Assembly: GCA_018883715.1 (NCBI GenBank)
Contig: JAHLFP010000002.1
Location: 1-44,080, forward strand
From: Candidatus Allofournierella pullistercoris
Lineage (GTDB): Bacteria > Bacillota > Clostridia > Oscillospirales > Ruminococcaceae
Reading direction: 5' to 3'
DNA: 44,080 nucleotides
Positions within the stretch are counted from its first letter, which is position 1. Every line of letters begins with the position of its first letter. The notes below the pieces were generated by a model. The model did no database searches. It was given only the letters and a program-made list of their open reading frames with translations, and was not told where the DNA came from. Positions 17,355 through 25,783 of this stretch are shown here, piece by piece. The translations under genes and the position numbers were made by a program.

Positions 17355-18773
17355 ATGAATGTGTTGTTTTGCTCCAGCGAGGCAAATCCCTTCGCAGCAT
17401 CCGGCGGCTTGGGTGATGTGGCGGGAAGCCTGCCCAAAGCACTGGTTGAGCAGGGGATTGATTGCCGGGTGATTATGCCCTTGTATGGAGATTTGCGCTT
17501 CCGGGAGGAGCTGTGTTACCTTACGAATTTTACTGTGCCAGTGGGCTGGAGAAACCAGTATTGTGGCCTGTTTAGTTGCGTAAAAGATGGGGTTACTTTT
17601 TACTTCCTGGACAATGAATATTACTTCAAACGCAGTGGTCTATACGGCTTTTATGACGATGGAGAGCGGTTTGCGTTCTTCAGCAGAGCCATTCTGGAAA
17701 CCCTGTTTTATCTGGAATTTGTTCCGGACGTTCTGCACACCAACGACTGGCAGACTGCCCTTGTGCCGGTGTATCTGAACTTGTATTACCGGCATCTGGA
17801 TAAGTTCCGGAACATCAAGACGGTGTTCACCATTCATAACATCCAGTACCAGGGTAAGTACGGCCTGGAGATTTTGCAGGATACCTGCGGGATTAGCTAT
17901 CAGGATGCCCACCTGGTGGAATACGATGGCTGTGCCAACTTTATGAAAGGCGCCATTGAGTGCTGTGACAAAATCAGCACCGTAAGCCCCAGCTATGCAA
18001 ACGAGATTCTGGATCCCTGGTTCAGCCATGGACTGGATGAGTTGCTACGGCAAAGACAGTATAAGCTGTGCGGCATCCTGAATGGTATCGACGTGGACAG
18101 CTATAACCCTGAAACCGACCCGAACATTGCGGCAAACTATACCGTAAAGACGGTGGAAAAGGGCAAAACGCTGTGTAAGCAGGCACTACAGGAAGAGTTT
18201 GGGCTGGATATGGACGACAGTCCGGTGATGGCAATGGTCACTCGCCTTGTGGGACACAAAGGTGTAGATTTGGTTTGCAGTGCGGCACAGGGCTTGCTGG
18301 ACCAGGGCATTCAGCTTGTGATTCTGGGCAACGGAGAGTATGGCTATGAAGCCTTCTTCTCGGAACTTGCCGCCAAGCATCCCGGACGTGTGGGGGTATA
18401 CATCGGCTTTGTGCCCCCCATGGCTCGCCGTATTTACGCCGGTGCTGATATGTTCTTGATGCCCTCCAAGTCTGAGCCTTGCGGTTTGGCACAGATGGTT
18501 GCCTGCCGATACGGTACCATTCCTGTGGTACGGGAAACCGGCGGCCTACGGGATTCCATTCATGATTCCGGCGATGGAAAAGGCAATGGCTTCACCTTCT
18601 CCCAGTACAATGCCCATGACCTTTACCAGACTTGTTGCCGGGCCGCAGATGGATACAAAAACAAAAAGGGTTGGATGACCTTGGTGCGCAGAGCCATGGA
18701 GTGCGACTTCAGCTGGAATGCTTCCGCAAAACAGTATGTGCAGATGTACCAGCAGGTGGTGGAGCTGTGGTAA
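17355..18773 (+). CDS. glgA: Glycogen synthase (ADP-glucose type)
   Basis: This 472-residue GT5 enzyme extends alpha-1,4-glucan using ADP-glucose from GlgC/GlgD. The N-terminal substrate loop reads ANPFAASGGLGDVAGSLPKAL, with SGGL in place of the classical KTGGL. Such variants occur in clostridial GlgA to my knowledge. Further motifs include HTNDWQTALVP, FTIHNIQYQG and the C-terminal SKSEPCGLAQMVA followed by GG(L)RDS. AAAGGAG before ATG 17355 sets the start; the upstream extension covers the hairpin and is not conserved-looking. It is the last gene of the glycogen operon and ends at a strong terminator. Confidence 0.96.
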   Translation: MNVLFCSSEANPFAASGGLGDVAGSLPKALVEQGIDCRVIMPLYGDLRFREELCYLTNFTVPVGWRNQYCGLFSCVKDGVTFYFLDNEYYFKRSGLYGFYDDGERFAFFSRAILETLFYLEFVPDVLHTNDWQTALVPVYLNLYYRHLDKFRNIKTVFTIHNIQYQGKYGLEILQDTCGISYQDAHLVEYDGCANFMKGAIECCDKISTVSPSYANEILDPWFSHGLDELLRQRQYKLCGILNGIDVDSYNPETDPNIAANYTVKTVEKGKTLCKQALQEEFGLDMDDSPVMAMVTRLVGHKGVDLVCSAAQGLLDQGIQLVILGNGEYGYEAFFSELAAKHPGRVGVYIGFVPPMARRIYAGADMFLMPSKSEPCGLAQMVACRYGTIPVVRETGGLRDSIHDSGDGKGNGFTFSQYNAHDLYQTCCRAADGYKNKKGWMTLVRRAMECDFSWNASAKQYVQMYQQVVELW

Positions 18774-18802
18774 AAGCTGGCTGCCTGGTGTGATACAAAT
18801 TG

Positions 18803-18835
18803 AAGAACCCAGCCAAATTGGCTGGGTTCTTTTTA
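18803..18835. terminator. Bidirectional terminator between glgA and the udk unit
   Basis: AAGAACCCAGCC (18803-18814) pairs perfectly with GGCTGGGTTCTT (18820-18831) around a 5-base loop, with TTTTT on the plus strand. It ends the glycogen operon and, in the other direction, lies 17 bases after the stop of the NTF2-like gene. Confidence 0.92.
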
Positions 18836-18851
18836 ATGTTGAATTGCCGGT

Positions 18852-19220
18852 CTATCGAATGGCAGTTCCAATCTGCTTATCAAGCCGCCATTGGGGAGGC
18901 TGTCCGTCGTCCGCCCAGTATTCATCCATCCAGATGATTTTGTCCTCTTTCAATTTGATAAAGGAAACCACATGAAAGGAACAGGAACGGTCTTTGGGGT
19001 AAACACGGGTGGCGGTAATCACCATATCAGGTAGGGTATATTCCTTCTCAATCTCACCTGACCATTCACCGGGGTACTCACAGTTTGCGGTGATGAATTC
19101 CGGCACGGTGAAACGCTCGTTGGTACAATGCCAGTTGACCACTGCATCCTCATGAAAATAGGCTTGCAAGGCCCCAGCATCCTGATTTAAAACATCCACC
19201 CAAAATTGTGCTACGTTCAC
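18852..19220 (-). CDS. SnoaL/NTF2-like protein
   Basis: This 122-residue protein has the shape of the NTF2-like superfamily. A starting helix (VAQFWVDVLNQDAGALQAYFHEDAV) leads into a strand with VVNWHCTN, then alternating strands with SCSFHVVSFIKLKEDKIIWMDEYWADDG. Such proteins form a cone-shaped pocket and may be enzymes or ligand binders; the substrate cannot be told. The start is GTG at 19220, preceded by AAGGAGGT. It lies 45 bases after udk in the same direction and ends at the bidirectional terminator, so it is probably co-transcribed with udk. Confidence 0.72.
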   Translation of the reverse strand: MNVAQFWVDVLNQDAGALQAYFHEDAVVNWHCTNERFTVPEFITANCEYPGEWSGEIEKEYTLPDMVITATRVYPKDRSCSFHVVSFIKLKEDKIIWMDEYWADDGQPPQWRLDKQIGTAIR

Positions 19221-19265
19221 GGTTTACCTCCTTATTCAATGGACAAACCAATGGTGAAAACGTCC

Positions 19266-19883
19266 TCAGTTGGAAGAAAGATGGTTCTCCAACCGGTGAA
19301 TCAGCATATCCAGTGCAACGGTGTTCTTGCCGCCTTCCGGGATAATCAGATCGGCTTGCCGTTTGCTTGGCTCCACAAACTGTTCGTGCATGGGCTTCAC
19401 AGTGGTCAGATATTGGGATACCACGCTGTCCAGTGTACGACCCCGCTTCTTTACGTCCCGGACAATCCGGCGCAGGATGCGCACGTCGGCATCCGTGTCC
19501 ACAAATACCTTAATGTCCATCAGGGAGCAAAGCTCCGGACTGGAAAAAATCAGGATGCCTTCCACCAGAATAACGGGGGCGGGCTTGATTTCCAGCAACT
19601 CGTCCGAGCGGTTATGCTGGGAAAAATCATACACGGGGCAATAGATGGTTTCCCCACGTTTCAGGGCAGCCAGATGTTCCACCATCAGGTCGGTGTCAAA
19701 AGCGTCAGGATGGTCATAGTTGGTCAGGCAACGCTCCTCATAGCTAAGGTGATCCTGTCGCTTGTAATAGTTATCATGGCTGATGACGCTAATCTTGTCC
19801 CCAAACCGTTCTTTGATTTTTCGTGTCAGGGTGGTTTTGCCGCTCCCGGTGCCACCTGCCACACCCAGTACCATAGTATTCAT
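19266..19883 (-). CDS. udk: Uridine kinase
   Basis: This 205-residue P-loop kinase has Walker A GGTGSGKT (10-17), the uridine-kinase ISHDNYYK block, TNYDHPDAFDTDLM, VYDFSQHNR and the Walker B-like VILVEGILIF. It phosphorylates uridine and cytidine to monophosphates in pyrimidine salvage. The start is ATG 19883, 11 bases after AAGGAGG; the longer upstream frame runs through the promoter. The NTF2-like gene follows in the same direction. Confidence 0.95.
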   Translation of the reverse strand: MNTMVLGVAGGTGSGKTTLTRKIKERFGDKISVISHDNYYKRQDHLSYEERCLTNYDHPDAFDTDLMVEHLAALKRGETIYCPVYDFSQHNRSDELLEIKPAPVILVEGILIFSSPELCSLMDIKVFVDTDADVRILRRIVRDVKKRGRTLDSVVSQYLTTVKPMHEQFVEPSKRQADLIIPEGGKNTVALDMLIHRLENHLSSN

Positions 19884-19961
19884 GGCGAAAAATGCCTCCT
19901 TAAAATGGGAAGTTCTGCCAGTTTTGAAGAGTCTTGTGCAGAAAACTTGCTTATTAGATTG

Positions 19962-19991
19962 ATTATACCATACACACCAAAAACCCTGCAA
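19962..19991 (-). promoter_or_regulatory. Promoter of udk
   Basis: On the minus strand TTGCAG (19991-19986) and TATAAT (19967-19962) are separated by 18 bases, and the -10 is extended by TGG. The expected start lies about 70 bases before the udk ATG. Confidence 0.75.
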
Positions 19992-20036
19992 GACAAAGGC
20001 AAATGTTGTATACAGGAGGGGACAAAAACATGGAAG

Positions 20037-21788
20037 TTACCCGGCTGGTTTGGAGTCGGGACGGACAAACTGGCTGTGGTACAGCCGGGAATAAAAACCG
20101 CCTTTGGCGAGAAGCTCTGTATGGGTGCCCTGTTCCACCACCTGGCCTTTTTCCATCACCAGAATGATGTCGGCGGATTGGATGGTGGAAAGGCGATGGG
20201 CCACCACAAAGCTGGTGCGCCCTTCCATCAGTTTTTCAAAGGCAGATTGCACCAGCATTTCGGTGCGGGTGTCAATGTTACTGGTGGCTTCATCCAAAAT
20301 CAGCATCTGGGGGCGGGTGAGCATAATCCGAGCGATGCACAAAAGCTGTTTCTGCCCGGCGGAAAGGTTGCTACCGCCAGCAGAGATAACCGTGTCATAC
20401 CCCTGGGGCAACTGCTGGATAAATCCGTGGGCATGGGACGCTTTTGCCGCCTGCTCCACCTGTTCCGCCGTGGCAGTGGGATTTCCATAGGCGACGTTTT
20501 CCCGGATGGTGCCGTGTTTGAGCCAGCTTTCCTGCAAAACCATACCGAACATACTCCGTAGCTGGCTTCGCTTGATGCGGCGGATGGGGATGTCATCCAC
20601 AAAAATCACCCCGCTGTCCACGTCGTAAAACCGCATCAGCAGGTTAATCAGGGTGGTTTTACCGCACCCGGTGGGGCCTACAATGGCAACCTTTTGGCCC
20701 GGCTGAACCGACAGGGATAGATTTTGCAGGAAGGGTACTCCCTTTTGATAGGAAAAACACACCGAGTCCAGCCGTACTGCACCTTGGCAGGTGGGCAGGG
20801 AGAGGGCATTTTCCGGGTCCTCCGGTTCGCTGGGCAGGTCAATCATCCAGAAGAGCCGCTGAGCACTGGCTAGGGCAGATTGTAACTGGGTGAGCACGCT
20901 GGTTACATCGTTAAAAGGCTTGGTATACTGGTTGGCATAGCTTAAAAAGGAGGCCAGTGTGCCGACGCTCAGTCCCCCTTGCAGGGCGGCAAGACTGCCG
21001 AACACACCCACGCAGGCATAGACCACATTGTTCACAAAGCGGGTTCCCGGGTTGACCACAGCGGAGTAAAACACGGCCCAGTGGCTTGCCCGGCGGAGGG
21101 TTTGGTTCATCTTCTCAAAATCTGCAAGACAGGTTTGCTGACGACCGAACACCTTAATCAAATCCTGACCACCAATCATTTCGTTTACATAGCTGGACAG
21201 CGCACCTTGGGCTTCCGCCTGGGCACGGAACAAATCCCGGGTGCGCCGTGCGATGAAGCGTGCAAACAGGATGGAAAGGGGGGTGACCAAAACCACCACC
21301 AGGGCAATGAACCAGTTCAGGCGGAACATAATCACCAGCACCCCTAAGATAGTGGCAACACCGGGAAGAAGCTGGGTCAGACCCTGAAACAGGCCCTCCG
21401 CCACAGCGTCTGCATCGTTGACCATCCGGCTTACAAAATCCCCGTGCGGGGTTTGGTCAATCACCGAGATGGGAACCCGGTTCATCTGGTCAAAGGCTTG
21501 CTGGCGGATGTCTTGGGAGGCTTGCATGCTGATTTTTCGTACTTGTATGTTCATCCACCACTGCAAGCCGCTGGAGAGGAGGATACAGCCCCCCATCTGC
21601 CACAAAAGGGTGATTAACCGGGAAAAATCCACACTGGACTGTGTCATACAGTCGATGGCATCACCAATGAGAACTGGCAAAATCAGGGTAAAAATTACCT
21701 GCAACAAGGCGGCAAGGGTGGCGGTGACAAGCCCGGCTCGGTAGGGGGTCAGATAACTGCTCAGCCGTTTTAGGATTTCGCTTTTCAT
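20037..21788 (-). CDS. ABC exporter half-transporter, ATPase-competent partner
   Basis: This 583-residue protein combines a six-helix ABC exporter domain (about 1-310) with a C-terminal nucleotide-binding domain. The domain has Walker A VGPTGCGKTT, the signature LSAGQ, Walker B LILDEATS with the catalytic Glu, and an intact His switch (VVAHRLSTIQ). It is the second gene of a pair: its ATG overlaps the upstream stop in an ATGA arrangement, and AAAGGAGG sets the start at 21788. Together the two should form a heterodimeric exporter of the BmrCD/TM287-288 type. The signature has Ala for the second Gly, consistent with its contribution to a non-catalytic site. Substrate unknown. Confidence 0.92.
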   Translation of the reverse strand: MKSEILKRLSSYLTPYRAGLVTATLAALLQVIFTLILPVLIGDAIDCMTQSSVDFSRLITLLWQMGGCILLSSGLQWWMNIQVRKISMQASQDIRQQAFDQMNRVPISVIDQTPHGDFVSRMVNDADAVAEGLFQGLTQLLPGVATILGVLVIMFRLNWFIALVVVLVTPLSILFARFIARRTRDLFRAQAEAQGALSSYVNEMIGGQDLIKVFGRQQTCLADFEKMNQTLRRASHWAVFYSAVVNPGTRFVNNVVYACVGVFGSLAALQGGLSVGTLASFLSYANQYTKPFNDVTSVLTQLQSALASAQRLFWMIDLPSEPEDPENALSLPTCQGAVRLDSVCFSYQKGVPFLQNLSLSVQPGQKVAIVGPTGCGKTTLINLLMRFYDVDSGVIFVDDIPIRRIKRSQLRSMFGMVLQESWLKHGTIRENVAYGNPTATAEQVEQAAKASHAHGFIQQLPQGYDTVISAGGSNLSAGQKQLLCIARIMLTRPQMLILDEATSNIDTRTEMLVQSAFEKLMEGRTSFVVAHRLSTIQSADIILVMEKGQVVEQGTHTELLAKGGFYSRLYHSQFVRPDSKPAG

Positions 21789-23536
21789 ACCTGCACCTCC
21801 TTTGCATGGGTGGGAAGGGTGGAAATCAGCTTTTGGGACAGGCAGATTTCCTGATAAACCGGGCATTGGTCCAGAAGCTCTTTGTGGGTGCCAAGGCCGG
21901 CCATTTTGCCGCCATCCAGCACCATAATCTGGTCTGCCTGTTGCAGGGTGGCGGCACGCTGACTGATGAGAATCACGGTGGTGCCTGCAAGGGCGGTGCG
22001 AAGGCTATGACGCAGGGCGGCATCGGTGGCATAGTCCAGTGCGCTGGAAGAGTCGTCCAAAATCAGCAGGGAGGGCCGTCCCACCAATGCACGGGCGATG
22101 GTCAGTCGCTGTCTTTGTCCACCGGAAAAGTTTTTGCCCCCCTCTTCCACTGGGGTATCCAGCGCAAGGGGCTTTTGCAGGACAAATTCCTCTGCCTGGG
22201 CAATCCGCAAGGCCTCCCAAAGTTCATCGTCTGTGGCATCCGGGCGGGCAAGAGTTAGGTTGGAGCGGATGGTGCCGGAAAAGAGGTTGACATTCTGGGG
22301 TACATAGCCGATTTGTTTTCTTACCTCCGGCAAGGAAAGCTGGCGCAGGTCGGTGCCAGCAAAAAGAATTTCCCCTTCGGTTGCGTCGTAAAACCGCACC
22401 AAAAGTTTTGCAAGGGTGGATTTTCCACAGCCAGTGCCGCCGATAATGCCGATGGTCTGCCCTTTCGGCACCGTAAGATTTAAGTCTTGCAGAACAGGCC
22501 GGTCCTTTGTATAGGAAAAGCCCAGGTGGGAAAGAGCAAGCAAAGGGGAAGCGGTACCCTGTGCGGGAACAGGCTGAGAGCCAGACTGGATGGAAGAAGG
22601 GGTATCCAGCAGTTGCTCCAACCGGCGCATACTGGAAATGGCACGGGTAAACTGGACAATCAGGTTTGCCATGGTGATAAGTGCCAGCAGGCTTTGGTTC
22701 AGATAATTCACAAGGGCAAATACATCGCCGCTCAGCAGAATTCCTTGGTTGGTCAGCTTTGCACCTGCCCACAAAATCACCATGATACCAAGGTTGGCAA
22801 TCAGGTAAGTAATGGGGTTCAGCGCGCCGGACCAGCGTCCCGCCGCTACGGTTATATCCGTCAGTTTTTGGGCGGCGGTGGCAAACTGCCGCTGTTCCTG
22901 TTTTTGGTGGGAAAAGGCACGGATCACCCGTGCGCCTGTCATGGTTTCCCCTGCAAGAGCGCCCAGTTCATCTTGTTTTTGCTGGATGCGGATGTAATCC
23001 GGCAGGGTGCGCTTCATAATCCAGTAAAGGCTTGCCATAATCAAGGGGGTGGTGACCAAAAAGACCAGCGCAACCCCGGCATGAATCTGAAACGCCATTA
23101 CGATGGAGCCTATCAGCAGGAAGGGCACTCGGGTGGCAAGACGGATGAACATATTCACGCCATTTTGCGCCAGATTTACGTCATTGGTAATCCGGGTAAT
23201 CAGGCCGCTTGTGCCAACCGCATCGGTTTCCTTGCTGGACAAATCCAAAATGTGGGAAAAGACCTGCTTGCGCAGACTGGCACCAAAGCCAAAGGCGGCT
23301 ACACTGGCAAAATATTGGCAGATAAGGCTGGTGACAATGCCCAGAACCGCAAGGACGAACAGCAGCCAGCCCTGTTGAATCACATAGTCTCGATTTTGCT
23401 GTTTTAAGCCAATGTCAATGATGTTGGCCATCAAAAGGGGAACCATCAGCTCAAAGATGGCTTCCATCAGCTTAAAGATGGGGCCAAGAATCAACTGAGG
23501 GTAATAACCCTTGCAGTTTTTCCACAATAACTTCAA
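21785..23536 (-). CDS. ABC exporter half-transporter with a degenerate ATP site
   Basis: This 583-residue protein has six membrane helices in the first 310 residues and an ATPase domain with Walker A GGTGCGKST (366-374) and signature FSGGQ (470-474). Two catalytic positions are changed: Walker B is LILDDSSSALD with Asp495 where Glu is usual, and the His switch is Gln526 (ILISQRAATL). These substitutions define the degenerate site of heterodimeric exporters. The start is TTG 23536, since a stop lies two codons upstream; GGGAGAGTGAG is the only ribosome-binding-like sequence. It is followed by its partner with a 4-base overlap. Confidence 0.9.
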   Translation of the reverse strand: MKLLWKNCKGYYPQLILGPIFKLMEAIFELMVPLLMANIIDIGLKQQNRDYVIQQGWLLFVLAVLGIVTSLICQYFASVAAFGFGASLRKQVFSHILDLSSKETDAVGTSGLITRITNDVNLAQNGVNMFIRLATRVPFLLIGSIVMAFQIHAGVALVFLVTTPLIMASLYWIMKRTLPDYIRIQQKQDELGALAGETMTGARVIRAFSHQKQEQRQFATAAQKLTDITVAAGRWSGALNPITYLIANLGIMVILWAGAKLTNQGILLSGDVFALVNYLNQSLLALITMANLIVQFTRAISSMRRLEQLLDTPSSIQSGSQPVPAQGTASPLLALSHLGFSYTKDRPVLQDLNLTVPKGQTIGIIGGTGCGKSTLAKLLVRFYDATEGEILFAGTDLRQLSLPEVRKQIGYVPQNVNLFSGTIRSNLTLARPDATDDELWEALRIAQAEEFVLQKPLALDTPVEEGGKNFSGGQRQRLTIARALVGRPSLLILDDSSSALDYATDAALRHSLRTALAGTTVILISQRAATLQQADQIMVLDGGKMAGLGTHKELLDQCPVYQEICLSQKLISTLPTHAKEVQV

Positions 23537-23585
23537 AATTCACTCACTCTCCCATATCAAACGACACCGTTTATTTATCTGAAAG

Positions 23586-23622
23586 TAAAACCAAGAACCC
23601 CACCGGATTGGTAGGGTTCTTG
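23586..23622 (-). terminator. Terminator after the thioredoxin-reductase-like gene
   Basis: On the minus strand CAAGAACCCTACC pairs with GGTGGGGTTCTTG around a short loop, followed by a T-rich stretch. It lies just after the stop at 23631 and separates this gene from the ABC operon. Confidence 0.85.
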
Positions 23623-23630
23623 CGAAATGA

Positions 23631-24482
23631 TTAAGTATTTTTCCGATCCAGCCAGTCCGCAACGCTCAGGCCAGCAATCAGACCTTCGCCCACTGCCTTG
23701 GAAACCTGCAAGGGGGCACCGGTTACATCCCCGGCGGCATAGACACCGGGAATATTGGTTGCCATGGAGCGGTCAACCTTGATGGAGCCATCCTCCAAAG
23801 CAAGACCAGGCAGCAGGGTGTCGGGGGCAATGGCACTGCGCAGGATAAATACACCGTCAAAGGCTTCCTGTGCGGTGCCCACCTGTGCCCACTCAATTAC
23901 GTTTTGTCCGCCCACGGCTTTCAGGGTACCGGGCATAAAGCGGACGTTCTGTTTTAAATCCGGGGGGCATTTTCCAGCAACAAAGCTCACATCACAGCCG
24001 ATGGAAGCAAGGAAATTCGCCTCATGGGCGGCTTCGGGGGAAAGTCCCCACACCAAAACTTTTTTGCCACGGTACAGCATTCCGTCGCAGGTGGCACAGT
24101 AGGAAACACCACGCCCCAAAAATTCTGCTTCGCCTGCAATGGGCTTTGCCCGTGCAATGCCACAGGCCAGAATGATGGAGCGGCTTTCCAGAATATTGCC
24201 ACTGAAGTTAATCATAAAGGTGTCACCCATGGGCATGATGTTGGCTACACGACCCTCCTGGGGGACAATGCCCATACCAGCGGCATGAGCAGTAAATTGG
24301 TCCATCATCTGCTGACCGGTTACACCGGGCATACCAAGGTAGTTATCCACCTGCTCAGCCTTGGCCAGATAGCCAGGAGCAGCACCTAAAACCGCCACGG
24401 TTTTGCCCCGCTGATGCAGGTTGATGGCGGCACTTAATCCGGCAGGGCCGTTGCCGACGATAGCGCAATCAATTTGATTCAT
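23631..24482 (-). CDS. Thioredoxin-reductase-like flavoprotein without clear NADPH motifs
   Basis: This 283-residue flavoprotein resembles low-molecular-weight thioredoxin reductase but is about 20-30 residues shorter than usual. The FAD motif is GNGPAG (10-15), the redox pair is Cys129/Cys132 in YCATCDG and the C-terminal FAD motif is VYAAGDVTG. In the central domain, the usual GGGxSA and HRR-type NADPH motifs are replaced by WGLSPEAAHEA and FVAGKCPPD. Such losses are known in ferredoxin-dependent flavin thioredoxin reductases of Clostridia and in related deep-branching enzymes, so the electron donor may not be NADPH. That is an inference. GGAAGGACT precedes ATG 24482. It is transcribed alone. 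Confidence 0.85.
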   Translation of the reverse strand: MNQIDCAIVGNGPAGLSAAINLHQRGKTVAVLGAAPGYLAKAEQVDNYLGMPGVTGQQMMDQFTAHAAGMGIVPQEGRVANIMPMGDTFMINFSGNILESRSIILACGIARAKPIAGEAEFLGRGVSYCATCDGMLYRGKKVLVWGLSPEAAHEANFLASIGCDVSFVAGKCPPDLKQNVRFMPGTLKAVGGQNVIEWAQVGTAQEAFDGVFILRSAIAPDTLLPGLALEDGSIKVDRSMATNIPGVYAAGDVTGAPLQVSKAVGEGLIAGLSVADWLDRKNT

Positions 24483-24572
24483 AGTCCTTCCGTCCTCTGA
24501 GAAAAAATAATATGGCTATATCTAGAATACCCGGGATTTGAACAAATTACCGTGTTTATATCACATACAAAC

Positions 24573-24605
24573 AAAAAAGGCTTGCCTTAGGGTATAAGAC
24601 AAGCC
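24573..24605 (-). terminator. Terminator after spoIIID
   Basis: On the minus strand GGCTTG and CAAGCC form the base of a hairpin that continues through TTA-type pairs, followed by TTTTTTG. It begins 14 bases after the spoIIID stop. Confidence 0.85.
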
Positions 24606-24619
24606 CCATTTTCCGATTC

Positions 24620-24871
24620 CTAGTGTTTTTCTGCATACTTTTGCCGGGTGGCGGCGCCGCCCCGCAGGTGACGCTCCGCCTTGTTCTTTTCCAGAATGGT
24701 TTTGGTTTCCTGGTATAAACCGGGGTTCAGATGGCGCAGACGACAGGTGACATCCTTATGTACCGTACTTTTGGAAATGCAAAAGGTTTGCGCCGCACCA
24801 CGCACGGTGCATCCGGTTTCGATGATATACCGAGCCAGCGTAATCGCCCGCTCTTCTGGGTTGCCTTTCAT
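24620..24871 (-). CDS. spoIIID: Sporulation transcriptional regulator SpoIIID
   Basis: This 83-residue protein is close to Bacillus SpoIIID. It has the helix-turn-helix TVRGAAQTFCISKSTVHKDV (about 22-41), then LNPGLYQETKTILEKNKAERH and the basic block RHLRGGAATRQKY. SpoIIID switches gene expression in the mother cell during sporulation, acting with sigma-E and before sigma-K. AAAGGAG 8 bases before the ATG supports the start. The gene stands alone between two terminators and has a candidate sigma-E promoter. It implies a spore-forming lineage, though one gene does not prove that this strain sporulates. Confidence 0.96.
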   Translation of the reverse strand: MKGNPEERAITLARYIIETGCTVRGAAQTFCISKSTVHKDVTCRLRHLNPGLYQETKTILEKNKAERHLRGGAATRQKYAEKH

Positions 24872-24902
24872 CCGGAAATCTCCTTTCCTGTGAGGTTATT
24901 AC

Positions 24903-24931
24903 AACTTATGCATCACAGGAGCGAAGATATG
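24903..24931 (-). promoter_or_regulatory. Candidate sigma-E promoter of spoIIID
   Basis: On the minus strand CATATCTT (24931-24924) and CATAAGTT (24910-24903) are 13 bases apart, resembling the sigma-E pattern ATATT-type / CATACA-type. This fits the known sigma-E control of spoIIID in Bacillus. The match is partial, so the call is tentative. Confidence 0.35.
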
Positions 24932-25020
24932 AGAAAATGGGCAAATAGCAATAGGGCAGGGTTGGGAGGATGGAGGGGTAGCCGTATGGGTGATTTAAAA
25001 CAAAAAAGGCGCAATACTGC

Positions 25021-25070
25021 AAAAACCGCTGTAACTTTCATGGAAAATGAAGGTTACAGCGGTTTTTTTT
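25021..25070. terminator. Long terminator at the end of the aromatic/DUF554 operon
   Basis: A 21-bp stem with one G-U pair (25021-25041 with 25047-25067) surrounds a GGAAA loop, with A and T runs on the two sides so that it can work in both directions. In the minus direction it begins at the DUF554 stop codon. Confidence 0.92.
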
Positions 25071-25752
25071 AAGGAATCAGATTGTAGATGATGGCTGCAA
25101 ACAGGATGGCGGGCAGATAGTCCGCCACCTTGATTTTGGTCATGCCCATCAGGTTTGTGCCAATCATGATAATCAGAATCGAGCCTGCACAGGTCATCTC
25201 GTTGATGGCGCCGGTGGACATAACGGGAGAGACAAGCCCGGCAAGGAGTACAAGGCCACCTTGAATGATAAGAACCGGAACGGCAGAAAGAAGAACGCCA
25301 ATGCCAAGGCTGGAGGACAGCATCATGGAGGAAACTAGATCAAGCATGGATTTTGTGATAAGTAGGGAATTGTCACCCGTCAAACCTGCCTGAATGGAAC
25401 CGGTTACGGTCATGGAGCCAACGCAGAATAACAGGGTTGCAGAGATGATACCCTCTGCAACCGAGACGTTGGCACCCTCTTTGTGGAATTGGGACTCCAC
25501 CCGTTGGGCCAGCCGGTTGATTGCCCCGTCAATATCCAGCAGTGTTCCGGCAATAGCACCAAGCACAACCGAGGCAATGAGAATGAGGGTGTTTTTGCCG
25601 CTAAGGCTTCCGCTTATGCCGATGTACAGGGTACAAGCACCAAGCCCCACCATGGCGGCATGGCTCACTTGCTGAGGTATCCCTTTTTGGAAAAGCAACC
25701 CAATGGAAGAACCGATTATAACGGTGATGACATTGATTAGGACACCAAGCAT
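25069..25752 (-). CDS. DUF554 family membrane protein
   Basis: This 227-residue protein is mostly membrane segments and matches the DUF554 family (YdfK/YqgA type). It has GVLINVITVIIGSSIGLL at the N-terminus, MVGLGACTLYIGISG, the conserved LLFCVGSMTVTGSIQAGL and NEMTCAGSILIIMIGTNL. The function of the family is not established; a transport role is plausible. AAGGTGG lies three bases before the ATG, which is close. It begins 31 bases after tyrA with no terminator between them and ends at the strong 25021-25070 hairpin, so it looks like the last gene of the aromatic amino acid operon. Confidence 0.88.
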   Translation of the reverse strand: MLGVLINVITVIIGSSIGLLFQKGIPQQVSHAAMVGLGACTLYIGISGSLSGKNTLILIASVVLGAIAGTLLDIDGAINRLAQRVESQFHKEGANVSVAEGIISATLLFCVGSMTVTGSIQAGLTGDNSLLITKSMLDLVSSMMLSSSLGIGVLLSAVPVLIIQGGLVLLAGLVSPVMSTGAINEMTCAGSILIIMIGTNLMGMTKIKVADYLPAILFAAIIYNLIP

Positions 25753-25783
25753 ATTCCACCTTGATTCAAGGTTTATCTAGGCT

